DNA of 59,457 nt. Origin: a bacterium. Lineage in GTDB: Bacteria > Chloroflexota > Dormibacteria > UBA8260 > Bog-877. The notes under the pieces were generated by a model, which saw only the letters and a program-made list of their open reading frames with translations, did not search any database and had not been told where the DNA came from. The stretch lies in assembly GCA_021802115.1 (NCBI GenBank), contig JAKABA010000009.1, forward strand, positions 1-59,457, read 5' to 3'. Within the stretch, counting starts at the first letter, position 1, and each line of letters starts with the position of its first letter. The translations under genes and the position numbers were made by a program. Below are positions 8,767-17,504 of this stretch, one piece after another.

Positions 8767-9777
8767 TTGCCCGCGGAGGCCGGTGCCGACCGACCCCCTC
8801 TGGCGCTGATCTACGACCCCATATTCCTGGACCACCAGAGCCCGGGCCATCCAGAGTCGGCCGCTCGCCTGCGGGCGATCACGGCCGCCATTCATCGCGA
8901 CTCGCGGTTGCCGGAGAGCTGGTGGCAGGGTGCCGAGCGGGCCGATGCCCAGGACCTGCTCTTGGTCCACAGCCCAGCTCACGTCGACTACATCCAGGCG
9001 TTGGCGGCCGAGGGGGGTGGCTGGATCGACGCCGACACCTACTGCACCGCCTTCTCCTACGACATCGCCCTGGATGCGGTGGGCGCGACCATGGCAGCCG
9101 TTGGCCTCACCTGCGCGGCCTCGCCGGTGCCGGCGTTCGCCCTGGTGCGGCCGCCGGGCCACCATGCGACGCCCACCCAGGCAATGGGGTTCTGCTTGTT
9201 CAACAATGCCGCCATCGCCGTGCGTCACGCCCAGGCTCGCTTGGGGGTGGCGCGGGCGGCGATCGTGGACCTCGACGTCCACCATGGCAACGGCAGCCAG
9301 GACGCGTTCTGGACCGATGGCGACGTCCTCTACTGCTCCCTGCACCAGTGGCCGCTCTACCCGGGCACGGGGGCGGCCAGCGAACGTGGCGAGGGCGCGG
9401 GAGCTGGCAAGACCATCAACCTGCCGCTGCCGTCCGGGACCGGCGGGGGGCCCTGGCTGGCGGCCCTCCAGAACGTGGTGCTCCCGGCGCTGCGGGCGCA
9501 CCACCCGGAGTTCATCCTGGTCAGCCTCGGGTTCGACGCCCTGGCCGGTGACCCTCTGGCTGGACTGGAGCTGGACTGGCGCGCCTACGCGACCGCCATG
9601 ACCCGCCTTTCGGAGCTGGCCTCCGAGATCTGCTCGGGCAGGATCGTGGCCGTGCTCGAGGGAGGGTACAACCTCACCGAGATGCCGGTGGCAGCCACCG
9701 CCTGCGCCCTGGCGCTGGCTGGCCTGGACCCGAAGCCCGAATTCGTGGGACAGCTAGAGCCATCTCCCGGCCGCTGA
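8767..9777 (+). CDS. Histone deacetylase-family (AcuC-like) zinc deacetylase
   Basis: Zn-dependent deacetylase or amidohydrolase of the arginase/deacetylase fold, 336 residues, the normal size. Motifs: [10 protein letters not shown] near the N-terminus, RPPGHHA (the two catalytic histidines), [22 protein letters not shown] (metal Asp and His), [10 protein letters not shown] (second metal Asp) and LEGGYN. All catalytic residues are kept. TTG start, 3 nt after the second YbjQ-like gene, so it is probably in that operon. Bacterial members act on acetyl-lysine proteins, acetylpolyamines or acetoin-related substrates; which one is not visible. It faces a sirtuin gene whose stop is only 4 nt away. 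Confidence 0.93.
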   Translation: MPAEAGADRPPLALIYDPIFLDHQSPGHPESAARLRAITAAIHRDSRLPESWWQGAERADAQDLLLVHSPAHVDYIQALAAEGGGWIDADTYCTAFSYDIALDAVGATMAAVGLTCAASPVPAFALVRPPGHHATPTQAMGFCLFNNAAIAVRHAQARLGVARAAIVDLDVHHGNGSQDAFWTDGDVLYCSLHQWPLYPGTGAASERGEGAGAGKTINLPLPSGTGGGPWLAALQNVVLPALRAHHPEFILVSLGFDALAGDPLAGLELDWRAYATAMTRLSELASEICSGRIVAVLEGGYNLTEMPVAATACALALAGLDPKPEFVGQLEPSPGR

Positions 9778-9781
9778 CCGG

Positions 9782-10549
9782 TCACGCCGCGACCAGGGCC
9801 GGTAGCACCTCGCCGATGGGCCCGCGGAGCACACAGGCGGCCCGCCTGTCGTAGGCGGTGGCTTCCGCGTTGAGGATCAGAAGGGGGACCGCGGCGCGCA
9901 GGGCGAGCGCCGGCAACCCGGCGGCCGGATGGACCTCCAGGCGCGTCCCCACGGCCACGAACAGATCGCAGCCGCGGGCGGCCAGCTCGGCCCTGCCCAG
10001 ATCCTGAGCGCGCAGCCGCTGCCCGAAGGAGATGGCGGCCGACTTCAGGATTCCGCCGCAGGCGAGACATGGCGGGTCCTCCTCGCCATGGCGGACCCGC
10101 TCCAGCACCTCGGCCATCGGTCCGCCCCGGCCGCAGCTAAGGCAGAGGTACTGGCGCAGCGATCCGTGAATCTCCACCAGGCGCTCGGTCGAGGTGCCGG
10201 CCCGAAGGTGCAGGCCATCGACGTTCTGGGTCACCAGCATGGCCAGCCGGCCGCGCCGCTCCAGCTCGACCAGGGCCAGGTGTCCCGCGTTGGGCAGAAC
10301 CTCGCGGGCAGGTTGCTCCAGCCGACTGAGCCAGGCGGCGATGCGGACCTCACGGCTGCTGACGTAGTGGTCCAGGGTGCTGAGAAGCCGAGCTTCTGGA
10401 TTTGTGGTCCACAGCCCATCGGGACCTCGAAAGTCGGGGATCCCCGAATCCGTGGAGATTCCGGCTCCCGTGAGCACGCAGACCCGGCGGGCGCTGGTCA
10501 CCAACGCCCGCGCCACCTCCATTTGGGCCACCACCGGTTGGGTTGCCAT
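9782..10549 (-). CDS. cobB: Sir2-family NAD-dependent protein deacylase
   Basis: Removes acyl groups from lysine using NAD+. 255 residues. NAD-binding motifs GAGISTDSGIPDFRG near residue 29, TQNVDGLH with the catalytic region, and IHGS with the catalytic His. The zinc-binding pair is CLSCG followed later by CLACGG, in the usual spacing. AVGTRLEVHPAAGLP is the C-terminal NAD site. All features point to an active sirtuin, class close to CobB/SrtN. It follows the VOC gene by 8 nt and is convergent with the zinc deacetylase, which places two unrelated deacetylase types side by side. Confidence 0.95.
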   Translation of the reverse strand: MATQPVVAQMEVARALVTSARRVCVLTGAGISTDSGIPDFRGPDGLWTTNPEARLLSTLDHYVSSREVRIAAWLSRLEQPAREVLPNAGHLALVELERRGRLAMLVTQNVDGLHLRAGTSTERLVEIHGSLRQYLCLSCGRGGPMAEVLERVRHGEEDPPCLACGGILKSAAISFGQRLRAQDLGRAELAARGCDLFVAVGTRLEVHPAAGLPALALRAAVPLLILNAEATAYDRRAACVLRGPIGEVLPALVAA

Positions 10550-10557
10550 GCCCCAGC

Positions 10558-11178
10558 TCAGCTAAGTTGCAGGAGCCCACCGTCGGCGGTGGCCAGCTCC
10601 ACTCCGTGCACGCCGGGCGCGCCTCCCACCGCGGCCAGGCCGGCCACCTCCTCGCCCAGCCAGGCGCCCAGGGCCGCCTCGTCGCCGCCCACCTCCACCC
10701 TGGCGATTGCCAGGGGCCGGTTCGTGGGCCCGGTCCTGGAGGGGTGCTGGCCGGGGTCGTCCCAGGCGAGGAAGAAGGGCAGCCGCCGGGTGGAGAAGGC
10801 TGCCGACATGGCCACGGAGCGCCAGCTAACCACCTGCCCGGAGGGCAGTGTGCGCTCGCCCGCCACCGGGGCCATCCCCAGGCGGGTAGCCACCTGGTCC
10901 AGGTCATCCGCCGCCAGACATACGGCCAGCGGCCGCGGGCCGGCCGGATTGGCCTCGGCGAGGACCGCCCGGCCGAGGGGGTTGGTGGCCGCCAGCTCGC
11001 GGTCGTAGACCGCCACCAGCTCCAGGTACTGGGAGCCGATGGGCACGATCCGGTTGGCGGTGCCGAAGCTCAGGTGGCGCCCGCCCTCAGTCGAATCCAG
11101 CCCGTGTCCGGCCAGCAGCTGGCGGGCCCCCAGCTGGAGGTCACTGGTGGCGATCAGGACGTGGTCGATCCGGATCAC
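10558..11178 (-). CDS. VOC / glyoxalase-like domain protein
   Basis: 206 residues. IDHVLIATSDLQ at the N-terminus is the hallmark first strand of glyoxalase-like VOC proteins, with a His that can be a metal ligand. SQYLELVAVYD has the Glu ligand of the half-domain, and the second half closes with VHGVELATADGGLLQL. It resembles the Glyoxalase_3 (lactoylglutathione-lyase-like) group of uncharacterised proteins. ATG overlaps the TGA of the Rieske gene by 4 nt (ATGA), so translation is probably coupled, and cobB follows. No substrate can be deduced. Confidence 0.85.
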   Translation of the reverse strand: MIRIDHVLIATSDLQLGARQLLAGHGLDSTEGGRHLSFGTANRIVPIGSQYLELVAVYDRELAATNPLGRAVLAEANPAGPRPLAVCLAADDLDQVATRLGMAPVAGERTLPSGQVVSWRSVAMSAAFSTRRLPFFLAWDDPGQHPSRTGPTNRPLAIARVEVGGDEAALGAWLGEEVAGLAAVGGAPGVHGVELATADGGLLQLS

Positions 11179-12050
11179 GGCCGAGCCTGCCTCAGCTCCA
11201 CCCGCCCCTGATCGGTGACCCGCACCTGGTACCTGGGCAGCGGCGTGAAAGCGGGGCCGGTCAGCACCGCGCCGGTGCTCAGGTCGAAGCGGGAGCCGTG
11301 CCAGGGACAGGTCACCACCCCGGCCGCGAAGGTCCCGTCCTCAAGTGGGCCGCCAGCATGGGGGCATACGCTCCCCACGGCACAGACCCGGCCCCCGATC
11401 CGGGTCAGCAGCACGGGCACGCCGTCGGGAGCGCACTTCAACAGGCGGTCGGGCTGCACCTCGTCCGCGGCGGCGGCATCACGCCAGTCACCGGGGCCCT
11501 CCGTCCAGGCGTTGCGGTTGACCTGGGTGCCCAGGCGAAAGACCAGGTCGCCCCCCAGGTAGGCCCCGGCGGTGGCCAGCAGATAACCGGCCACAGCCAG
11601 TGGCCGTGCCGGCCGCCGCCGACCTGACAGCCGCAACCCCAGCGCTCCCGTGAACAGGGCCAGGGCGGAGCTGTTCAGAAGCGCGTGCGCCAGGCCCACC
11701 CGGCGCTCCGAGCCATAGCTGTCCTGCCAGTCGGCGAGCCCGGCCAGGGCCGCCAGTGCTCCCGAGGCGCAACCGAGGCCGATCAGGGCATCGGCCGCCG
11801 GCTCCAGGCCACGCTCGCGGCCGGTCACCAGGTCGAGCAGGGTGCTCGCCGTCCAGGCTCCGATGGGTAGATCGGTCAGCAGGGGGTGGAGGGGGTGGCC
11901 CAACTGGCGGCCATTGAGCAGGTCCTTGGCCGCAGCCGCGGCTGGGCCGCCCTCCGCCAGGACCCGGCGGACTCGCTTCTGGATCGCGCCCGCCAGCGGA
12001 TCGAGGAACCCGATCCGGGCCAACATTCGGTCTGGGTCTGGGACGCTCAC
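11175..12050 (-). CDS. DUF2231 membrane domain fused to a Rieske [2Fe-2S] domain
   Basis: 291 residues. Residues about 45-175 are a DUF2231-type membrane domain with LGHPLHPLLTDLPIGAW and four hydrophobic segments. Residues about 190-288 form a Rieske domain with CPHAGGPL (CxH) and CPWHGS (CxxH), all four cluster ligands present, as in Rieske ferredoxins. It is therefore a membrane-tethered iron-sulfur electron carrier of unknown partner. GTG start with GGGAGGTGAG upstream. A minus-strand -10 (TATTCT, 12109-12104) lies 53 nt before the start. It heads a three-gene run with the VOC protein and cobB. Confidence 0.92.
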   Translation of the reverse strand: MSVPDPDRMLARIGFLDPLAGAIQKRVRRVLAEGGPAAAAAKDLLNGRQLGHPLHPLLTDLPIGAWTASTLLDLVTGRERGLEPAADALIGLGCASGALAALAGLADWQDSYGSERRVGLAHALLNSSALALFTGALGLRLSGRRRPARPLAVAGYLLATAGAYLGGDLVFRLGTQVNRNAWTEGPGDWRDAAAADEVQPDRLLKCAPDGVPVLLTRIGGRVCAVGSVCPHAGGPLEDGTFAAGVVTCPWHGSRFDLSTGAVLTGPAFTPLPRYQVRVTDQGRVELRQARP

Positions 12051-12114
12051 GAACTCACCTCCCTACCTCGCCAAAGCCAGGCCGCCGGGCGGCCCGGTGG
12101 TCGAGAATAGCCTA
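12051..12114. promoter_or_regulatory. Divergent promoter region between Rieske gene and response regulator
   Basis: The 7-bp GAGAATA at 12103-12109 can serve both strands: TATTCT as -10 on the minus strand for the Rieske operon, and GAGAAT as a weak -10 six nt before the ATG at 12115 on the plus strand. A GC inverted repeat (GCCGCCGGGCGGC) lies just inside. No good -35 box on either strand. Confidence 0.4.
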
Positions 12115-12801
12115 ATGATGGCGCTGATCCTGGAGGCGGACCGTGACTACGCCGACGTCGCCTGCCATCTGGCCGGGCGCACCCCGGGCCTCGACTGCCA
12201 TGTGGTGTCGAGTCCGGAGCAGCTGGGCCAGGCGATCCGCATGGAGGGCCCTGTCGCCATCATCGCCGACGACTCCCTGCTCCGGGGGGTCCGGGGCGTG
12301 GAGGCGGTCAGGGCGATGTCATCCGCCGCCCTGATCGTGCTCAGCCACGACCTCCGGGACACCGCCGCCCTGATGGAGGCTGGAGCCGACTACGTGCTGC
12401 CCAAGCCGTATCCACCCGCCGTCCTCAACGCGACCATCCAGGCGGTCCTGCGCCGACGCCAGGCCGAGCGCCGCAGCGGTGGCCGGGTGGTGGGGGTGGG
12501 TCCACTGCTGGTGGAGCCGTCCCGGCGGAGCGCCAGGATCGAGGGCCGGCACCACTTTCTCAGCCCGCGAGAGGCCGACCTGCTGGAGTATCTGGCTCTG
12601 AACGCTGGCGTGGTGCTGTCCCGCCGCCAGATCATCGAGGGCGCCTGGGGTGGCGATCCCACCGCCACTCCGGCGGCGGTGACGATGTGCGTCCACCGGT
12701 TGCGGCTCAAGTTGGAGGCGGACCCCAACAGCCCCCGTCTCCTGCGCACCCGTCGGGGCGATGGCTACGTCCTCCAGAGTCCCGCCGCTGGCGGCGCCTG
12801 A
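12115..12801 (+). CDS. Orphan OmpR/PhoB-type response regulator
   Basis: 228 residues. The receiver domain (1-110) has ILEAD, an Asp pair in IIADDSLL that can accept phosphate, LSHD, and the conserved Lys in LPKPY. The C-terminal winged helix (about 135-225) reads LSPREADLLEYLALN, SRRQIIEGAWG and TRRGDGYVLQ. A DNA-binding two-component regulator is therefore supported. No histidine kinase is nearby. The start is the first of two ATG codons at 12115 and 12118, with hardly any leader. It ends 23 nt before hpnA on the same strand, so it may share a transcript with, or control, the hopanoid genes; that is inference. Confidence 0.9.
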   Translation: MMALILEADRDYADVACHLAGRTPGLDCHVVSSPEQLGQAIRMEGPVAIIADDSLLRGVRGVEAVRAMSSAALIVLSHDLRDTAALMEAGADYVLPKPYPPAVLNATIQAVLRRRQAERRSGGRVVGVGPLLVEPSRRSARIEGRHHFLSPREADLLEYLALNAGVVLSRRQIIEGAWGGDPTATPAAVTMCVHRLRLKLEADPNSPRLLRTRRGDGYVLQSPAAGGA

Positions 12802-12824
12802 CCGAGGTGGAGCGGACCTCGGCG

Positions 12825-13820
12825 ATGGGGCCCCGGCTGGTCCTGGTCACCGGAGCCTCGGGGTTTGTGGGTGCCGCCGTGGTCCGATCGCTGCTCCGGC
12901 GCGGCTATCCGGTGCGGGCGCTGCTCCGCCGCCCGACCGCCTACTCGGCTCCCAGCGGGGTGCAGGTGGTGGCCGGTGATGTCACCGACCGGGCTTCCCT
13001 GGAACGCGCTCTGCGAGGGTGCTGGGCGGTCATTCACTGCGCCGCCGACTATCGCTTGTCGCTGCTGGCCGCCGAGGTGGATGACATGATCCTGGTCAAT
13101 GTCGGCGGCACGCTCAACGTCCTGGAGGCGGCCCGGGCGGGTGGGATCCGGCGGGTGGTCCACTGCAGCACCGTGGGGACCCTGGCCTTCGATCGCCGGG
13201 GACGGGTCTGCACCGAGGCCGACCGCGCACCCTCCGCCTCCACGCTGGCCGGTCCCTACAAGCGTTCCAAATGGGCGGCCGAGCGGCTCGCTCTCAACTT
13301 CATCGGCGACGCCACGGAGGTGGTGGTGGTGCAGCCCAGCACCCCCGTTGGCTCGGGCGACGTTCGGCCCACCCCCACCGGGGCCACCATCCGGGACTTC
13401 CTGGCGGGGCGCATCCCGGCCGTGATCCAAACCGGGCTCAACCTGGTCGACGTCGAGGCGGTGGGGGAGGGCCACGTGCTGGCCATGGAGCGCGGCGTCC
13501 CCGGGCGCGCCTACATCCTCGGCGACCGGAACCTGACCCTGGACCAGCTGCTGGGCAAAGTGGCCGGGATCTCAGGCAGGCGGCCCCCCGCCTGGAGGAT
13601 CCCGCGCCTCGCCGCCTTGGGCGCCGCTCTCACCAGCGAGGCGGTGGCCAGCTGGCGCGGCCGCCCGCCGGGCATCCCCCTGACGTCGGTGCGCATGGCC
13701 GCTCACCCCATGTACGTTGACGCCGGCCGGGCCCGCCAGGAGCTGGGTTGGCAGCCGGGAGACCTCGATCGCGCCCTGCTGGAGGCGGTCGCTGAGCTGG
13801 GGCCCAAGGCGGGCCCGTGA
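12825..13820 (+). CDS. hpnA: Hopanoid-associated sugar epimerase HpnA
   Basis: Extended SDR of 331 residues. TGASGFVGAAV is the NAD(P)-binding Rossmann motif, AADYRL is typical of HpnA, and the catalytic YxxxK is GPYKRSKW. QPSTPVGSGDVRPTPTG is also family-specific. HpnA proteins are found with hopanoid genes and are thought to act in side-chain modification; the reaction is not established. ATG 12825 has GGAG about 12 nt upstream; a GTG at 12807 is the alternative. The gene overlaps the next one by 4 nt (GTGA). Confidence 0.93.
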   Translation: MGPRLVLVTGASGFVGAAVVRSLLRRGYPVRALLRRPTAYSAPSGVQVVAGDVTDRASLERALRGCWAVIHCAADYRLSLLAAEVDDMILVNVGGTLNVLEAARAGGIRRVVHCSTVGTLAFDRRGRVCTEADRAPSASTLAGPYKRSKWAAERLALNFIGDATEVVVVQPSTPVGSGDVRPTPTGATIRDFLAGRIPAVIQTGLNLVDVEAVGEGHVLAMERGVPGRAYILGDRNLTLDQLLGKVAGISGRRPPAWRIPRLAALGAALTSEAVASWRGRPPGIPLTSVRMAAHPMYVDAGRARQELGWQPGDLDRALLEAVAELGPKAGP

Positions 13821-15286
13821 GCGTGGCCCAAGCGCTGCTCCCGCTGCTGGGACGCTGGTACGCCTTTGGCCCCTGGGTTCTGGTCGGGGTCATCGTCTGG
13901 CGCTGCTTCGGGTGGCGCCGAGCGGTCCTTTGGCTGGGGGTGGGCTGGGCACTGGCCTTCGCCGCGGAGTGGTCGTCCACCAGCGGCCCGGGAATCCCGT
14001 TCGGGGTGTACCACTACCACCCGGGTGGGCTGAGCCATGATTGGACCCTGCTCGGCGTGCCGCTCTTCGACAGCCTGAGCTTCGGCTGGCTGGCCTTCTG
14101 CACCTATGCCGTGATGGGTTCTCTGGGCGCGCGCGGCTGGCGCCGTGGCCTGCTCGGAGCGGTGGCGATGGTCGCCGTCGACCTGGTGGTGGACCCGGTC
14201 TCCCTGCGGGGAGCCAGCTGGTGGCTGGGCTCGATCTACAGCTATCCCGCCCACTCCGGGGTCTGGTACGGGGTATCCCTGGCCAATTACCTGGGCTGGC
14301 TGGTGCTGGGCGCTGTCCTCCAACTCTGGACCAGACTGGTCCTGGGAGAGTTTCCCGGCCAGCTCCCGCGGCCCCTGCTGGCTGCCTGGCCGCTGCTGCT
14401 GGGGGTGCTTGGCTGGAGCAGCGTGCTGGCCGGGCTGTTGGGGGTTGGGCCCAGTGCGGGAGCCGCCCTGTTGCTCTTTGGCATCTGCCTGGCCCTGGCT
14501 CGGGCGAGTCGCCGCCGCCAGCTGACCGGCCCCCCCCTGATCTTGGCCTGCGCCCTGGCGTCCGAGGCACGCGCGGCGCGGCATGCCCTGGGGCGGGGCT
14601 TCAGCCGGCTGCCGTCCAGGCGGTTGGTCCGTTGGATAGGCCCGGACGGAGGTGTGGAGGTCTGGGAGACGGGTGCCGGGCCGGCGGCGGCCCGCCACGC
14701 GGCCGCTCAGGCCCCTCCGGAAGGGCTGGTGCTGGTGCTGGGAGTGGCGGGAGCCTGCGCCCCGGGCTGGGATCTGGCCGAGGTGGGGATTGGGCAGTCG
14801 GTGCTCTCACCAGAGGGGCTTTGGACCGAGCTCAGCCCGGACGCCCGTCTGGCGCTTGCCGGCGCCGGGCGCGGCTGCCGGTTGGCGACCACCTATGCCG
14901 TGGTGGACACCCCGACCCAGAGATCCGAACTGGCCGCTCGGGGAGTGGATCTGGTGGAGATGGAGACCTCGGCCTGGAGCGACCGGCCGGGCGCCAGGGT
15001 GGCCGCCCTGAGGGTGGTGCTGGATACGTCCACGAGCCGGTTGGGACGCGCCTCCACCCTGATCCCGCCCGGCGGCCGCGGACCGGACCCGCGCCGCCTG
15101 GCAGGCCTCTTGGTCCGCCACCCGGGGGCGCTCTCCGAGTTGCTGGCCGTGGGCCGGCTGCAGGCCCGGGCGCTGGCCGCCCTCTCGGCCGCGGTCGGCC
15201 TGGCCGTGCCCACCCTGATGGACCAGCGCCTGCCTCGACCCGGGTCAGCCGGCGGAGAGTCCGGCCCGGTCGCCGAGCTCGGCTGA
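13817..15286 (+). CDS. Fusion: CruF-like (DUF422) membrane domain + HpnG nucleoside phosphorylase
   Basis: 489 residues with GTG start. Residues 1 to about 235 are an integral-membrane domain of the carotenoid-biosynthesis family DUF422/CruF: seven or so helices with AEWSSTSGPGIPFGVYHYHP, GVPLFDSLSF and VAVDLVVDPVS. Residues about 243-470 are a purine-nucleoside-phosphorylase-like domain of the HpnG type: LACALASEARAARHAL, VWETGAGPAAARHA, GVAGAC and VEMETSAW. HpnG cleaves adenine from adenosylhopane to give a phosphoribosyl/ribosyl hopane. No stop or frame break lies between the halves, which join through a short basic linker. The fusion implies a membrane-tethered HpnG or a bifunctional enzyme. 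The 3' end overlaps the convergent hpnE by 42 nt. Confidence 0.88.
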   Translation: MSVAQALLPLLGRWYAFGPWVLVGVIVWRCFGWRRAVLWLGVGWALAFAAEWSSTSGPGIPFGVYHYHPGGLSHDWTLLGVPLFDSLSFGWLAFCTYAVMGSLGARGWRRGLLGAVAMVAVDLVVDPVSLRGASWWLGSIYSYPAHSGVWYGVSLANYLGWLVLGAVLQLWTRLVLGEFPGQLPRPLLAAWPLLLGVLGWSSVLAGLLGVGPSAGAALLLFGICLALARASRRRQLTGPPLILACALASEARAARHALGRGFSRLPSRRLVRWIGPDGGVEVWETGAGPAAARHAAAQAPPEGLVLVLGVAGACAPGWDLAEVGIGQSVLSPEGLWTELSPDARLALAGAGRGCRLATTYAVVDTPTQRSELAARGVDLVEMETSAWSDRPGARVAALRVVLDTSTSRLGRASTLIPPGGRGPDPRRLAGLLVRHPGALSELLAVGRLQARALAALSAAVGLAVPTLMDQRLPRPGSAGGESGPVAELG

Positions 15287-16612
15287 GCCCGAGCCGGGCG
15301 GGCACGCCGCCGCCGCCGTCTGCCCGCTGCGAACCGCCCCCTCCATGGTCGCCGGCCAACCGGTATCGGTCCAGCTGCCGGCCAGGAGCAGGCCCGGGAG
15401 CTGGCTGCGCGGGCCCGGGCGGAGGGCGTTGGAGCCAGGTCGCGCGGCGAAGGTGGCGTGCGCCTCACGGGTCACCCTGGCGTGCAGCAGCTGAGCCCGC
15501 GATGCACCCGGGAAGGTGCTCTGGCACAGCCGCCACATCTGGGCGATCAGCTCGTCCTCGGGAATTCCTATCTCCACATCGGCAGCCGAGATGGAGATGG
15601 CGGAGTGAAATGGCCCGTCTCCGTGGCTCCGGTCGAGCGCGGAGCGGTCGAACATCCACTGCAAGGGGGATCTGGGCACCAGAACGATCGGACCCGGCAG
15701 GAAGGGTCGGTCGGTGAAGAGGTGGACGTTGACGATGGGTGAGTCGGCCAACCGGGCGGCAGCCTCCACCCGGGGTTCGACCAGGCCTCCCTCCCGAAGC
15801 AGCCGGCTCGCCTGCTGAGCCGCCGTCGCCAGCACGAGCCGGTCAGCCGCCACCCGGCCGCCGTCCGAGTCCACGATCTCGAATGCGCCACTCTCCAGGC
15901 GGGTGACCGCGGCCGCCCGCGAGCGCAGCCGCACCTCCACGCCGGCCTGCTGGAGTGCTCTGTCAGCTGGCGGGTGCAGCCAGGCGGTGAGGTCGGTGCC
16001 GGGCACCCGGATGGCTCCGGCCAGAGGCGAGCTGAGCAGCCCCTGGCGAATCACAAAGGCGGCCATGGCCGCGCTGCACCGCTCCAGTTTGACGTTGCAG
16101 GCGGAGACCAGGAAGGGCTCCCACAGGTTCTCGATGATCGCCTCCGCCTGGCCCAGGCTCTCCAACCAGGACCTGGCCGGGACCTGGTCCAGGTGGCCGT
16201 GGTCGCCGTGCCTCAGGGAGCTTCGGATGCGCGCCGCCTGGGCCATTGCCGCAGGGCCAAGCCCGGGCCAGCCCAGCAGCACCGGCAGCAGGTGGAGGGG
16301 GGCGGGCAGGGGAGCCGCCCCGAGGCGCCGGGCGACCGCGCTGGCAGGGTCCACCACCACCAGCGCCAGGCGGCGCTGGCTGAGCTGGGGGCGGGCACCG
16401 ATCCGCCCAAGAAACCGTTCCAGGGCGGTGCAGCTGCCCAGATAGACGTGCTGGCCGGTGTCGACCCGGCCCGCGACCGGGTCGACCACCGAACGGCACA
16501 GGCCGCCCAGTTGGGGAGCCCTCTCCAGCAGACTTACCCGGTGCCCATGGTCGGCGAGTTCCAGGGCGCAGCTGACCCCGGCCAGGCCGCCGCCGACCAC
16601 CACCACCTTCAT
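15245..16612 (-). CDS. hpnE: Hydroxysqualene dehydroxylase HpnE
   Basis: FAD-dependent amine-oxidase-like protein, 455 residues, that reduces hydroxysqualene to squalene in the HpnCDE route. The N-terminus has the FAD dinucleotide motif VVVGGGLAGVSCALELA, then ERAPQLGGLCRS and DTGQHVYLG. SACNVKLERCSA and GTDLTAWLHPP are conserved in HpnE. The C-terminal FAD motif is LLLAGSWTDTGWPATMEGAV. ATG start 13 nt after hpnD, last gene of the coupled hopanoid operon. The final 14 codons overlap the convergent CruF/HpnG gene. Confidence 0.95.
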   Translation of the reverse strand: MKVVVVGGGLAGVSCALELADHGHRVSLLERAPQLGGLCRSVVDPVAGRVDTGQHVYLGSCTALERFLGRIGARPQLSQRRLALVVVDPASAVARRLGAAPLPAPLHLLPVLLGWPGLGPAAMAQAARIRSSLRHGDHGHLDQVPARSWLESLGQAEAIIENLWEPFLVSACNVKLERCSAAMAAFVIRQGLLSSPLAGAIRVPGTDLTAWLHPPADRALQQAGVEVRLRSRAAAVTRLESGAFEIVDSDGGRVAADRLVLATAAQQASRLLREGGLVEPRVEAAARLADSPIVNVHLFTDRPFLPGPIVLVPRSPLQWMFDRSALDRSHGDGPFHSAISISAADVEIGIPEDELIAQMWRLCQSTFPGASRAQLLHARVTREAHATFAARPGSNALRPGPRSQLPGLLLAGSWTDTGWPATMEGAVRSGQTAAAACPPGSGSAELGDRAGLSAG

Positions 16613-16625
16613 CCGGTGGGCCCGA

Positions 16626-17504
16626 TCAAGTCGCCAGGGAGGCCCACAGCCAGGCTCTTGCCGCCAGCCCCACCTTGCGCGCCGGCGAGAGCGATATGCG
16701 CTCAGTCTGGACGTCGAAGTCGTGTCGTTCGAGCTCGCTGAGGAGGGTCTGGTAGAGGGCCGCCAGCGCCGCCGGGCAGCCCCGGGCGTCGCGCTCCACC
16801 AGTGGCACCAGGCGGATCCCCACCTGGAAGTGACCGCGGGCGCGGGCCACCTGGTGGCGCATCAGCTGGAAGTATCCGCTGGACCGCTGGCCAGACCCGC
16901 CCGCGAGCAGGTCGGCCGGCTCCAGGCCGTAGCGGTGGAGGTCATCCAGGGGCAGATAGCAGCGCCCGTTGAGGAGGTCTTCCTTGAGATCTCGCAGGAT
17001 GTTGGTCAGCTGCATCGCTTGGCCCAGCCGGACCGCCAGCTCGGGCACCGCCGGATCCTGGTAGCGGAAGATCGCCGAGCTCAGCAGTCCCACCGAGCCG
17101 GCGACTCCGTAGCAGTACCGGGCCAGGTCCGCCTCGGTCCGGATCTCCAGGGGGGCGCAGTCGGCGGCGCAGCCGTCGATGACGTCGTTGAGGATGCGCG
17201 CCGGCAATCGGAACCGGGCGGCGGTGTCGGACAGGGTGAGCCAGCCCAGGTCCGGAGGGCTGCCGGCCAGAGTCGCGGTCAGCGCCCGCCGGTAATCCTC
17301 CAGCTGCTGCCGTCGCAGCTCTGGCCCGCCCGGGCCATCGGCGATGTCGTCGGCCCCACGGCAGAATCGGTACAGGGAGTGGAGGCCCCGACGCTTGCCG
17401 GCGGGCAGCAGCTGGAACGCGTAGTAGAAGTTGGCCGCCGAGCGACGGACCTGGCGGGCGCAGGCCCGGTAGGCGATCTCCAGCTCGGCTGGGTCGGCGC
17501 TCAT
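16626..17504 (-). CDS. hpnD: Presqualene diphosphate synthase HpnD
   Basis: 292 residues of the squalene/phytoene synthase fold; condenses two farnesyl diphosphates to presqualene diphosphate. The first aspartate motif is YRFCRGADDIAD, the second QAMQLTNILRDLKEDL, with RCYLPLDDL after it, all as expected for prenyl-diphosphate condensation. ATG 17504 overlaps the hpnC TGA by 4 nt; an in-frame upstream ATG would lie inside hpnC and is less likely. Part of the minus-strand run ispH to hpnE. Confidence 0.95.
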   Translation of the reverse strand: MSADPAELEIAYRACARQVRRSAANFYYAFQLLPAGKRRGLHSLYRFCRGADDIADGPGGPELRRQQLEDYRRALTATLAGSPPDLGWLTLSDTAARFRLPARILNDVIDGCAADCAPLEIRTEADLARYCYGVAGSVGLLSSAIFRYQDPAVPELAVRLGQAMQLTNILRDLKEDLLNGRCYLPLDDLHRYGLEPADLLAGGSGQRSSGYFQLMRHQVARARGHFQVGIRLVPLVERDARGCPAALAALYQTLLSELERHDFDVQTERISLSPARKVGLAARAWLWASLAT

